From: Spirochaetia bacterium
GTDB taxonomy: Bacteria; Spirochaetota; Spirochaetia; Treponematales; Treponemataceae
Direction of reading: 5' to 3'
DNA: 64,000 nt
Assembly (NCBI GenBank): GCA_900767955.1
Contig: CAAGBC010000022.1
Coordinates: forward strand, 160,839 to 224,838
A program made the position numbers and the translations under genes. Below, piece by piece: positions 43,801 to 51,222 of this stretch (position 1 is the stretch's first letter; the number at the start of each line of letters is the position of its first letter). Under the pieces are notes generated by a model. It was not told the DNA's origin. It was given only the letters and a program-made list of their open reading frames with translations, and did not search any database.

Positions 43801-44062
43801 AACCAGTTTGAGATGTGGACATCATTTTCTTTAAACCCGTTACACTAGAAAGAACACTTTCCATTGTTCTTGTAACGCTTTTTTCAACTTCTTCAGGGCC
43901 AGCATTTGAATAACTTGTACTTACAATAATGTAAGGAATATCCATATCTGGAAACATATCTAAAGGAAGTGATGTTGTACAATAAATTCCTAACGCTGCC
44001 AACAAAATAAAAATAATAAGCGTAGTTGTTGGCTTCTTTACAGCTAACTTAGAGATAGACAC
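40832..44062 (-). CDS. RND efflux transporter, inner-membrane pump (HAE1-like)
   Basis: This 1076-residue pump has the AcrB-type plan: twelve membrane segments in two halves, large periplasmic loops, and the family motifs PDMDIPYIIVSTSYSNAGPEEVEKSVTR at the N-terminus and GMLVDNSVVVLENI in TM4, plus GTIVNNGIVLVDYTN near the C-terminus. The TM4 pair of acidic residues common in drug pumps is not both visible, with D in GMLVDNS present. The start is GTG at 44062, as GGAGG lies five bases upstream; a TTG at 44074 is part of that ribosome binding site. The lysine/alanine-rich last 40 residues are cytoplasmic. It works with the MFP and TolC proteins of the same operon. Confidence 0.94.
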   Translation of the reverse strand: MSISKLAVKKPTTTLIIFILLAALGIYCTTSLPLDMFPDMDIPYIIVSTSYSNAGPEEVEKSVTRTMESVLSSVTGLKKMMSTSQTGSSLVMMEFEYGTNLDEAGNDIRDKIDMIRNYLPTDADSPIIFRMDPSMMPIMALIVTGARTPEELSSYVEDVIQPRLEQIDGVASASISGGYEKAILIDVPQDRLNAYDLTITQIAQMIGAQNITSSGGSIEAGESNYSISAEGTYKSVEDIKNTVVTYKVKQNGTAQPEMVSIMLRDVADVYEGYKDTSSLAFLDGTPSIMLQVQKQSGKNSVTTAEKVRKQLEVIGKELPNDIKIVEAFNTTDDIKNTIIQVLKSLIEGIVLAVVVLYIFLRSFKSTFIIALSIPVSVIITLCLMYFCGFTINMMTLSGLLLGIGMLVDNSVVVLENIFSYREKDAKPEVAAVLGSEEMITSITASTLTTICIFLPMIMFRKKLGMMGKLFESFAFTIVFSLLCSLIVAAVLVPVLSSKYLKIEKVSERKLPGFLGHFDRIMGKFFTWLDNKYAEGVKFTLRHKKVLLASMFGLLICSVVLIPVIGFIFMPTTPATSVSVSLEMPKGTTIESTREVIQQMESNVLKDLKGVKFSTVSVGGSGITSSASDTNTATLRVTLYPESERQEGWDSEATAKEKIRKYFNSFPGAEFTFGSGNMGFAGSSIDIVLRSNDLDLARKTAKEIQAAVKENGSDYVNETTMDLEDGLPELKINMDRNRMYELGITAYGAGSELNAAINGMTASRYDDDGTQVDIVVGLADEDKKTFADLEQIYVSSSTGKRIPFASFARYEETLAPVAINRENQTRTIRISVEPKPGISLQIVQDEIQKIVQENVVIDENLLVSYEGAMADMIETATNFSVIILMAVLLVFAVMASQFESFKDPFIIIFTIPLSFIGVITIYLITREMLNVISIIGMLVLVGTIVNNGIVLVDYTNLLRKRGLTLYDACVEAARNRLRPILMTTLTTVTSLIPMALFPGETGAMTQPIGLTVLGGMTFGSLMTLFVMPAIYYVFNSSKERRAAKKAAKAEKKAKKAEKKTEKLAIVSALEPKEEENK

Positions 44063-44081
44063 TGTAACCTCCAAAACCTTT

Positions 44082-44978
44082 TTATTCTGAAATACTTACG
44101 ATATTAACTTTTGCTCCATCAGATAAAAGAGCCTGTCCTTTTACTACAACTAAATCACCAGGTGCAATTCCCATTAAAACTTCTTGTTTATCATCAACGC
44201 GAATACCTTTTTTTACAGGACTTATTTTTACTGTGTTTGTTGCTGAATCGATAATGTAAACAATATCTTCTCCATTGCGAGTAATAATTACATTATGTGG
44301 AATTACAATTGTATTTTTCTTTGTATCTGTAATTAATTTAATTCTTGCGTACATTCCAGCTTTTAAGCGTGAATCACTTGGTTCCTGAAGTAATTTAATT
44401 CCCAATGTTCTTGATGTTGCATCTAAAACTGGGTCAATTTCTATTAATGTTGCAGGAAATTTTTCTCCAGGATAAGCATCAAAAGTTAATTCTGCTTTTT
44501 GCTTCATAGAAATGCGTGAAATAAATCTTTCAGCAACATTTGTTTTAATTTCCAATTTTCCTGTGCTACTGATTTTTCCAATAGACATTGAAGCAGCAAC
44601 TGTTGAACCAATATTCATAGGAAAACTTGTAATAGTTCCTGCTACAGGAGCTTTTACTGGGCTTGATTTATAATCCATACCAGGACGACTTGCATCAACT
44701 TCCGCAAGAACCTGATCTTTATTTACTTTTTCACCAACTTTTGCATATATTTTTGAAATTTTTCCGTTTGTGTCTGGATAAATATCAACACTTGATGCAG
44801 CCTGAACATTTCCACCAAAATCAAGATAATTATCAAGTGTCTGTGGAACTGCTTTATATGCATTTACAGCAAAAACTGTTTCTACTTTTTCTTCTTCCGC
44901 TGCTGCAACTTTTTTGTTACATCCAGTAAAAGAAATTAATACTAATAAACTGATTGAATAAATAATAAATTTTTTCAT
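44082..44978 (-). CDS. RND efflux periplasmic adaptor (membrane fusion) lipoprotein
   Basis: The 298-residue protein has lipobox FTGC (C20). It contains the HlyD-type lipoyl/barrel-sandwich halves (VDIYPDTNGKISKIYAKVGEKVNKDQVLAEVDAS and SPVKAPVAGTITSFPMNIGSTV) and the beta-barrel and membrane-proximal parts (ERFISRISMKQKAELTFDAYPGEKF; AGMYARIKLITDTKKN). The hairpin between the lipoyl halves is almost absent, making this a short adaptor. It connects the RND pump with the outer-membrane channel. AGGAAAA precedes the start; the pump gene begins 19 bases after its stop. Confidence 0.92.
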   Translation of the reverse strand: MKKFIIYSISLLVLISFTGCNKKVAAAEEEKVETVFAVNAYKAVPQTLDNYLDFGGNVQAASSVDIYPDTNGKISKIYAKVGEKVNKDQVLAEVDASRPGMDYKSSPVKAPVAGTITSFPMNIGSTVAASMSIGKISSTGKLEIKTNVAERFISRISMKQKAELTFDAYPGEKFPATLIEIDPVLDATSRTLGIKLLQEPSDSRLKAGMYARIKLITDTKKNTIVIPHNVIITRNGEDIVYIIDSATNTVKISPVKKGIRVDDKQEVLMGIAPGDLVVVKGQALLSDGAKVNIVSISE

Positions 44979-44994
44979 TTTTTCCTACCTACAT

Positions 44995-46356
44995 TTATTT
45001 TGTTACTAGTTTTACATTTATTGCATTTTCTAAATCTAAAAGTGCAGAAATGTAATTTAATTTTTCATTTAATAATCCAAGTTTTGCCTGACTTAAAGAG
45101 TTTTCAGAATCTTTTACATCAAGTAACTCCTGGGTTCCGCTGTTATATGCTTTTACAGTCATATCATAAGCTTTTTGAGCCAATTTAATATTCATCTGAC
45201 TTGCTTTAATTGAAGCTTCTGATTTGTTTAATTTATCAACAAGTGTATGAATTTGGATTTCTGTATTTTGTAATAACTGAGAAAGCCCTAATTCAGCTTT
45301 TGCAAGATTTTGTTTTGTATCTTTAATTGACTGCATATTTGCACTAAAAGGCATCATTTTCATTACATCAATTACAACAGTTGCAGAAAAACTTCCATTG
45401 TCAATGTAAGTATCAATCCAATCAGAATCAATTTGAGCAACTACTGGTTGGAATCCATAACTTACAGAAAGACTTGGCGTAAATGTTGAAAGTCTACTTG
45501 CATTTAATGAAATTTTTAATAATTCAATATTTTTCTGTAATGCTTTTACATCAAGATTTTCTTTTGCATATTTTTGAACTAATTCATCTGCATCAACTTT
45601 TACAAATCGTGTATCAATTGAACCTACCAAATTAATTTCACGGCCATAAGGAATTCCAAGTAAAAATGCAAATGTATCTTTTTGCTGTTTAAATGATTGT
45701 GTTAATTCCAAAATTGCAGGCTTTTTATTTTCGTAAGCTACTTGTGCATTTAATGCTGACAACTGAGGAACTAAACCATTTTTATAATTTATTTCAGCCT
45801 GTTGCCAACGAGCTTTTGCACTATCTAATAATTCATTTTGAATTCTTAAGTTTTCTTCCATTAGTAAAAGTGCATAAAACATTTTACGAATGTTCATTTC
45901 TGTTTGTTTACTAGTTTGTTCCCAAGAAATTAATCCTGCTTCATAATTTGCTTTGCTAGCACACATACTTTGAATCATTGCAAGATTAAAATTCAATTGA
46001 GCAGAAACATTTCCCACAGCTTTCCAATGATTAATTTCTGCTGGTTCTAAAGGTTTATGAGATGGATTTATTGCGCTTTTAATACTATCCATCATATCTG
46101 AATATTCATTACTTCTGCTCATTGTTCCACTTACACTAAGTGATGGCAAAAAAATATTCCAAGAATACATCTTTGCGCGTTTTTTAATTTCTAAATCAAT
46201 TTCAGCAGATTTTAAGGATTTACTATTTGTTATTGCATAAGAAACTGCATCTTCTACAGTTAATGTTAAAGGTTCTTGTGTTTTTGTATTTTTTTCTGCA
46301 AAGATATTGCTTACAACAGATAAAAATAAAATACTAACAATTATTATTTTCTTCAT
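44995..46356 (-). CDS. TolC-family outer-membrane efflux channel
   Basis: The protein has 453 residues with signal peptide MKKIIIVSILFLSVVSNIFAEK. The two OEP repeats are visible in the long helices: LTVEDAVSYAITNSKSLKSAEIDLEIKKR and the internal repeat with AKARWQQAEINYKNGLVPQLSALNAQVAYENKKPAILELTQSFKQQK, plus YDMTVKAYNSGTQELLDVKDSENSLSQAKLGLLNEKLNYISALLDLENA at the end. It provides the exit duct of the tripartite pump and is the second gene of the operon, with GGGGG upstream of the start. Confidence 0.93.
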   Translation of the reverse strand: MKKIIIVSILFLSVVSNIFAEKNTKTQEPLTLTVEDAVSYAITNSKSLKSAEIDLEIKKRAKMYSWNIFLPSLSVSGTMSRSNEYSDMMDSIKSAINPSHKPLEPAEINHWKAVGNVSAQLNFNLAMIQSMCASKANYEAGLISWEQTSKQTEMNIRKMFYALLLMEENLRIQNELLDSAKARWQQAEINYKNGLVPQLSALNAQVAYENKKPAILELTQSFKQQKDTFAFLLGIPYGREINLVGSIDTRFVKVDADELVQKYAKENLDVKALQKNIELLKISLNASRLSTFTPSLSVSYGFQPVVAQIDSDWIDTYIDNGSFSATVVIDVMKMMPFSANMQSIKDTKQNLAKAELGLSQLLQNTEIQIHTLVDKLNKSEASIKASQMNIKLAQKAYDMTVKAYNSGTQELLDVKDSENSLSQAKLGLLNEKLNYISALLDLENAINVKLVTK

Positions 46357-46383
46357 TTATTTCCCCCACACATATATTTTTAA

Positions 46384-46821
46384 TTAATTATTGTTAAATT
46401 TTTGTTTAATTGTATTAAACATTTTATTAAATGTATTTTCTAATAACTCTAAATCCTCCTTTTTAATATCGCTTATTAAAATATTTTCAAATTCTTTATG
46501 AATTTTAGTTGCTTCGTTTACAATTTGATTAGATTTTTCAGTTAAAAATAAATATTTAAGGCGTCTATCATGTTCATCATGTTCCTGAACAATAAAACCT
46601 CTTTTTGTTAGAATTTCTACTAAAACAGAAACATTACCTCTTTTTAGGTTACCAAATTTACAAATTTCTCTAGAGGTATTTAAATTAGGGTAGTGAGCTA
46701 GAAAAAGAATTAAGGCTAAAGAGGAATTAGTAATTTTATATTCTTTACAAATCCCTGCCATTTCTTTTTCAACAACATTTTTTGACATGTATAAAAAAGA
46801 AAAAACTTTTGTAATATCCAT
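46384..46821 (-). CDS. MarR-family regulator of the efflux operon
   Basis: A 145-residue winged helix protein: LALILFLAHYPNLNTSREICKFGNLKRGNVSVLVEILTKRGFIVQEHDEHDRRLKYLFLTEKS is the MarR DNA-binding region with the wing DEHDRR, flanked by dimer helices. It is the first gene of the TolC-MFP-RND-PII-like operon, so it probably represses the whole set and is relieved by a small molecule. Upstream are two TAGAATAT repeats that could be its operator. The start is supported only by weak GGAA. Confidence 0.9.
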   Translation of the reverse strand: MDITKVFSFLYMSKNVVEKEMAGICKEYKITNSSLALILFLAHYPNLNTSREICKFGNLKRGNVSVLVEILTKRGFIVQEHDEHDRRLKYLFLTEKSNQIVNEATKIHKEFENILISDIKKEDLELLENTFNKMFNTIKQKFNNN

Positions 46822-46837
46822 AAAACAATTCCAAAAT

Positions 46838-46873
46838 TAGAATATCTATTTTTAGAATATATTAATATTTCTA
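46838..46873. promoter_or_regulatory. Candidate MarR operator region
   Basis: TAGAATAT occurs at 46838-46845 and 46853-46860. The first belongs to the near-palindrome TAGAATATCTA; the second starts an imperfect inverted repeat that ends in TTTCTA at 46873. It lies directly before the MarR gene. Confidence 0.45.
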
Positions 46874-46958
46874 TAAAAAATCAATATTTTCTAAAAAATA
46901 ACATCATTTTCATACAAATTCGTTTTAAACTAATTATTTTCAAAAACATATCATTGAA

Positions 46959-46987
46959 TTGAAATATTCAGCTTTATTAAATATAAT
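46959..46987 (+). promoter_or_regulatory. Promoter of queH, short leader
   Basis: TTGAAA (46959-46964), a 17-base spacer and a perfect TATAAT (46982-46987). The ATG at 47005 would have a leader of about 11 bases without a ribosome binding site. Confidence 0.7.
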
Positions 46988-47004
46988 TTTTAAACAAACA
47001 TCTT

Positions 47005-47688
47005 ATGGAAACGAAACAAATTACTAAACAAAATTATCAAAAAATTCTCGACACTATCATCGACAAAATAAAATCTACTTCACTAAGTAATAAACCAACA
47101 TTATTACTTCACGCTTGTTGCGCTCCATGTTCTTCTTATGTAATTGAATATCTTTCACAATATTTTGATATTACAATTTTATATTACAATCCAAACATTT
47201 ACCCACAGGAAGAATATAATCGCCGTTTGGAAGAATTAATTAATTTTTTGCCAAAATTTAATCCAGCAATTCAAAATAATGTAAAACTAGTAAAATTAGA
47301 TTATAACCCACAGGAATTTTACGATTCCATTCATATTAAAGAACATCCTGAATTGGCTACCGAAAAAGAAAAAGGAATTCGCTGTTACAATTGCTATGAA
47401 TTCCGATTAAAAAAGGCCTTTGAATATGCAATCAACAATAATTTTGATTGGTTCACAACTACACTTTCCATAAGTCCTTTCAAAGATGCAGAAAAAATTA
47501 ACGACATTGGAAAAAAATTGGAACAAACAATTTCTCAAATAAATTCTTCCTGCAAACTAAAATTTCTTACAAGTGACTTTAAGAAAAAAGGTGGATTTAA
47601 ACGAAGTCTAGAAATTTCATCAGAATATGATTTATATAGACAACAATATTGTGGTTGCGTTTATTCAATGAATAATTCTTCAAAATAA
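47005..47688 (+). CDS. queH: Epoxyqueuosine reductase QueH
   Basis: QueH performs the last step of queuosine biosynthesis, reducing epoxyqueuosine in tRNA, and replaces the unrelated QueG. The 227 residues show the conserved cysteines HACCAPCSS (C38, C39, C42), GIRCYNCYEFR and QYCGCVYS, which bind iron-sulfur and a second metal centre in characterised members. The motif FTTTLSISPFKD is also typical. Other queuosine genes are not in the window. It is probably cotranscribed or adjacent to the N-acetylglutamate synthase gene, which has its own promoter 40 bases downstream. Confidence 0.93.
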   Translation: METKQITKQNYQKILDTIIDKIKSTSLSNKPTLLLHACCAPCSSYVIEYLSQYFDITILYYNPNIYPQEEYNRRLEELINFLPKFNPAIQNNVKLVKLDYNPQEFYDSIHIKEHPELATEKEKGIRCYNCYEFRLKKAFEYAINNNFDWFTTTLSISPFKDAEKINDIGKKLEQTISQINSSCKLKFLTSDFKKKGGFKRSLEISSEYDLYRQQYCGCVYSMNNSSK

Positions 47689-47693
47689 ATATC

Positions 47694-47722
47694 TTTTCAT
47701 TAATTATTTAGAATTGTATAAT
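47694..47722 (+). promoter_or_regulatory. Promoter giving a leaderless N-acetylglutamate synthase
   Basis: TTTTCA (47694-47699), a 17-base spacer and a perfect TATAAT (47717-47722). The ATG at 47729 lies exactly 6 bases downstream, which decides that start. Confidence 0.65.
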
Positions 47723-47728
47723 TCACCC

Positions 47729-49051
47729 ATGCAGGAATTATTACGAAACAAAAAAGCACAACAAATCAGAGATGTAATTAGATATTTACAAAAATTCAAT
47801 CATGCAATTGTGGTTATTTACATTGATGATGAAATAATCAATTCTTCACTATTTTCCAGCCACATGAGAGACATAAGTCTTTTACATCAAGCTGGATTAA
47901 AAGTAGTAATTGTTCCTGGCTCCCGCAAAAGAATTGACCAAATCCTTACTGAATCAAATATTTCATGGACATACAATAACAACATCAGAATTACAAAAGA
48001 AGATGCAATTCCACAAATCAAAATGGCTGCTTTTGATATTTCTAACATTATAATGACAAGTCTAGCTGCAAATCATATTACTGCAACAATCGGAAACTGG
48101 GTTAGGGCAAGAGCAAAAGGCGTTATAAACGGTGTCGACTACGGAACTGCTGGCGAAATCGATAAAATCCAAATTGATGCAATAAAAAATACGCTTGATA
48201 ACGGATTCATTCCAATTTTTCCATGTATTGGATGGAGTTCTATCGGAAAACCATATAATATTTCTTCAATAACCTTAGCTGAAGAAATAGCAATCAATTT
48301 AAAAGCCGATAAACTATTCTTCTTAATGATGAATGAAAAAATTTCAAACACAAATTTTTCTATTCCACAAAGTATTGGACTTTCAGAAGAAGGCGAAATT
48401 CCTGCCATGAATATCAATGAATTAGATTTATTCCTTGAAAAAAATACTAATTCAAATAATACAAAAATAATTTCACTATTAAATACAGCAAAAAACGCTT
48501 GTCTAAATGGCGTTACAAGAACTCACATATTAAACGGTGCTTATGACGGAGCTTTACCTTGCGAAATTTTCAGCGACTTAGGTTCCGGAACAATGATTTA
48601 TTCAGAAAACTACGGCAAAGTTCGCCCAATGACCCAACAAGACATACCTTCCGTACTTTCAATAATGAATCCATTTATAAAAAAACAAATTCTATTACCA
48701 CGCACAGAAGACGAACTTTTATCACAATTAAACGATTATATCACTTACGAAATAGACGAATGTGTTTGCGCATGTGCCGCATTGCATGTACACCAAAACC
48801 AAGCAGAAATTGCCGCTGTTGCCGTTGACGAAACTTACTCCCACTTGGGAATTGGCCCAAAATTAATTGAACACTTAATCACAAAAGCAAAAAATTTAAA
48901 TCTTCAATCAGTTTTTATTCTCACAACACAGTCTGCTGATTGGTTCGAAAAACTAGGTTTCCAAAGCGATTCCATAGATTCCCTCCCTGAAGAAAGAAAA
49001 AAATTCTGGACCCCAGAAAGAAACTCAAAAGTTTACAGATTAAAAATATAA
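47729..49051 (+). CDS. argA: N-acetylglutamate synthase (amino-acid kinase + GNAT)
   Basis: The 440 residues combine an amino-acid-kinase-like domain (about 1-290: GLKVVIVPGSRKRIDQIL, NGFIPIFPCIGWSSIGKPYNISS) with a C-terminal GNAT acetyltransferase (about 295-440: EIAAVAVDETYSHLGIGPKLIEHLITKAK, ADWFEKLGF). This is the classical ArgA architecture, which starts arginine synthesis by acetylating glutamate. A frame extension of five codons to 47714 would run through the -10 sequence and is rejected. No further arginine genes are in the window. Feedback by arginine is typical of the family but not visible here. Confidence 0.88.
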   Translation: MQELLRNKKAQQIRDVIRYLQKFNHAIVVIYIDDEIINSSLFSSHMRDISLLHQAGLKVVIVPGSRKRIDQILTESNISWTYNNNIRITKEDAIPQIKMAAFDISNIIMTSLAANHITATIGNWVRARAKGVINGVDYGTAGEIDKIQIDAIKNTLDNGFIPIFPCIGWSSIGKPYNISSITLAEEIAINLKADKLFFLMMNEKISNTNFSIPQSIGLSEEGEIPAMNINELDLFLEKNTNSNNTKIISLLNTAKNACLNGVTRTHILNGAYDGALPCEIFSDLGSGTMIYSENYGKVRPMTQQDIPSVLSIMNPFIKKQILLPRTEDELLSQLNDYITYEIDECVCACAALHVHQNQAEIAAVAVDETYSHLGIGPKLIEHLITKAKNLNLQSVFILTTQSADWFEKLGFQSDSIDSLPEERKKFWTPERNSKVYRLKI

Positions 49052-49235
49052 TAATTTTTTTTTCACGATTTTCTTTTCTTTTTTGAAGCAAATCTCTTCA
49101 CTAAATCCGGCTTTTCAGGGTTTCGCCGTCTACCGCGGCTCCATAAAATGATGCAATCTCTTCACCAAAAAAAATTCCACCAACGCCTCATTTTACAAGC
49201 CCTTACAATCCGGGCTATGTCACTCCAAAAAAAAA
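49052..49235. other. G+C-richer non-coding stretch
   Basis: Between the argA stop and the immunophilin terminator lies a stretch with unusual composition for this window (CCGCGGC, CCGGCTTTTC, CCGGGC). No open frame, tRNA or clear palindrome explains it. Confidence 0.4.
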
Positions 49236-49275
49236 GGGCTGTCCAAAGTCTATTACTAGGCTTTCAGACAACCCC
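49236..49275 (-). terminator. Terminator of the immunophilin operon
   Basis: GGG-TGTC pairs with GACA-CCC (one mismatch), extended by AAAG/CTTT on the loop side. On the minus strand nine T residues follow. Confidence 0.83.
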
Positions 49276-49303
49276 ATTACTACAAATATTTCTATCTGTA
49301 AAA

Positions 49304-50326
49304 TTAGAATCTAATTAAAGTAACATCAAAAGCAATATAAGAACTTTCTGGGATTACTCCAGGATATCCTCTTTCACCATAAGCCATATCAGGTGGTAAA
49401 ACAATTGTTCTTGATTCACCTTTTTTCATATCTTGAACCATTACATCAAAACCAGGAATCATCTGACCTGCAGCTGTATTAAATTCAAGTGGTCCACGAC
49501 CTTTAGACTGATCAAAAACAGTTCCATCAACTAAATAACCTTTGTAATCTACAGCAACGTGTTTACCTTTTCCACATTTATCACCAGAACCTTCTTTTGT
49601 AGTTTTGTAATAAATTCCATCTACAGTTTTAGTATATCCTGGGAATTTTGCTTCTACTTCAGCAATTTTTTTAGCATATTTAGCTTCTTTTGCTGCAACA
49701 GCTTTTCTTGTTGCTTCTTCAGCATATTTATTCCATTCATCTTGAGTTGCTGTAAAACCTTCAGCATCTGCACCCTGACGAATAACTTTTACAGATTTAA
49801 TTTCATCACCTTGTTTAACAGCATCAACAACATCTTGACCAGTAACAACTTTTCCAAAAATTGTGTGTTTACCGTTCAACCATGGTGTTTCAACATGTGT
49901 AATAAAGAACTGGCTACCATTTGTATTAGCACCAGCATTTGCCATAGCAAGAATTCCAGGACCTTCAAATTTGTAAGGAACTTCTTCATCTGCAAATTTA
50001 TATCCAGGACCACCTGTTCCATTACCACGAGGATCACCACCCTGAATCATAAAATCTTCAATAACACGGTGGAATTTTAATCCATCGTAAAATGGTTTTC
50101 CATTTGTTGCATCAAGTTTACCTTCTGCAAGACCAACAAAGTTTGCTACAGTTAAAGGAGCATCTTTATAATACAATTCAAGAACAATTTCACCTTTGGA
50201 TGTATCCATGATTGCAAAAATGCCTTCTTTTCCTTTTATTGATTCCATACCTTTTCCTTTTGAGCTACAAGCTCCATTCATTATAATACTTAATCCAAAA
50301 AGGATTATTAATAAATTCTTTTTCAC
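49304..50326 (-). CDS. Dual immunophilin lipoprotein: cyclophilin-FKBP fusion
   Basis: The protein has 340 residues and two different prolyl isomerase domains. Lipobox NGAC (C20) indicates an exported, membrane-anchored lipoprotein. Residues about 38-195 are a cyclophilin (FHRVIEDFMIQGGDPRGNGTGGPG, then MANAGANTNGSQFFITHV and LNGKHTIFGKV). A charged helical linker follows (about 200-240). Residues about 245-340 are an FKBP (VAVDYKGYLVDGTVFDQS, then GQMIPGFDVMVQDMKKGE and RTIVLPPDMAYGERG). Such fused forms are known from Treponema denticola and a few other microbes. The start is GTG with GGAG six bases upstream. Both domains should help fold periplasmic or surface proteins. Confidence 0.93.
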   Translation of the reverse strand: MKKNLLIILFGLSIIMNGACSSKGKGMESIKGKEGIFAIMDTSKGEIVLELYYKDAPLTVANFVGLAEGKLDATNGKPFYDGLKFHRVIEDFMIQGGDPRGNGTGGPGYKFADEEVPYKFEGPGILAMANAGANTNGSQFFITHVETPWLNGKHTIFGKVVTGQDVVDAVKQGDEIKSVKVIRQGADAEGFTATQDEWNKYAEEATRKAVAAKEAKYAKKIAEVEAKFPGYTKTVDGIYYKTTKEGSGDKCGKGKHVAVDYKGYLVDGTVFDQSKGRGPLEFNTAAGQMIPGFDVMVQDMKKGESRTIVLPPDMAYGERGYPGVIPESSYIAFDVTLIRF

Positions 50327-50343
50327 TTTTTACTCCAAAAATT

Positions 50344-51141
50344 TTAGAACTGCATTAAGAACCATCTATAAACAGCTTCCATACGAGCAGTCATAGAATC
50401 TTTAATTTGCTTACGAACATTTACTAATGCAATATTTTTTGCAGAAACATCAGTATTCAAATAAATTAAAACATCATCACCTAAATCAATAGCAACAATG
50501 CTAATTTTCATATTACCTGTATCAACAGCTTTTACTCCCATACAACTCATAGGTGCACCTAATAAGAATGTAGAATAAAGTGTATTTCCATTAACATAAT
50601 AATTTAATTGGAATTTCAAATCACCATAAGTATTATCATCTTGATAACAATATGAAACTTGACCATCAGCATTACCTGTATTTTGGTCAGGAATTGGTTC
50701 ATCTGAATCAAGATTTGCAATCATATATGTTTTTTCATAAAGAACTTTTTCTTTTCCAGGTTTTTCAAAATGATATAACATACCTTGCATTTTACTTATA
50801 GAACGGAACACAACAGAAATTTCATCCATTGTAACATTTTCTAACTTCTGAATTCCTTTTTCTTTAAGTTCGCTTTTTGGAACTAAATACAAAAATTCAG
50901 CAACAAAAGGAATTTTCTTTTTGCTTTTTTCAATTTTTTCAGAATTAATTCTTTCAGAATAAAAACAATTTGGAACAAGATTTAAACTTGTATCTTCTTT
51001 TTCATGAATTAATTCAATTTTCCCATTTTTCTTTAATTCATCAATGTAAGATTCATTTACAAAATCTTCTAATTTTGATTCCTGTCCAAATAGAGAAAAA
51101 CTCAAAAATAACGCTGTTGCAAATGTAACTAACTTTTTCAC
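50344..51141 (-). CDS. Exported protein of unknown function, spirochaete-type
   Basis: The protein has 265 residues. The signal peptide is (M)KKLVTFATALFLSFSLFGQES. The rest is a soluble mixed fold with paired motifs (ELKKNGKIELIHEKEDTSLNLVPN; EFLYLVPKSELK) and a C-terminal helix ending in YRWFLMQF. I do not recognise a named family with confidence, though similar exported proteins occur in treponemes. The best start is GTG at 51141, since GGAGG lies seven bases upstream; the frame to 51186 is rejected because it runs through the jag terminator. It precedes the immunophilin gene by 17 bases and probably shares its transcript. Confidence 0.75.
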   Translation of the reverse strand: MKKLVTFATALFLSFSLFGQESKLEDFVNESYIDELKKNGKIELIHEKEDTSLNLVPNCFYSERINSEKIEKSKKKIPFVAEFLYLVPKSELKEKGIQKLENVTMDEISVVFRSISKMQGMLYHFEKPGKEKVLYEKTYMIANLDSDEPIPDQNTGNADGQVSYCYQDDNTYGDLKFQLNYYVNGNTLYSTFLLGAPMSCMGVKAVDTGNMKISIVAIDLGDDVLIYLNTDVSAKNIALVNVRKQIKDSMTARMEAVYRWFLMQF

Positions 51142-51176
51142 AAACGCCTCCAAAATATTATTTATTGTTAAAATAT

Positions 51177-51216
51177 AAAACTGCACTTAAAACATAATAG
51201 TTACAAGTGCAGTTTT
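51177..51216 (-). terminator. Terminator after jag
   Basis: AAAACTGCACTT and AAGTGCAGTTTT form a perfect 12-base-pair stem. On the minus strand it ends the rpmH-to-jag transcript before the next gene pair. Confidence 0.85.
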
Positions 51217-51222
51217 CAATAA

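Noticed and set aside
49052..49235. tRNA or integron attC site in the G+C-richer gap
   Set aside because: No cloverleaf and no matching attC core sites could be found by eye.
49559..50080. Plus-strand open frame of 173 codons opposite the immunophilin gene
   Set aside because: Phe/Ser/Cys-rich mirror of a well-supported minus-strand gene; no ribosome binding site or domain.
51142..51186. Upstream start for the exported protein ending at 50344
   Set aside because: The extension passes through the jag terminator and would bury the signal peptide.
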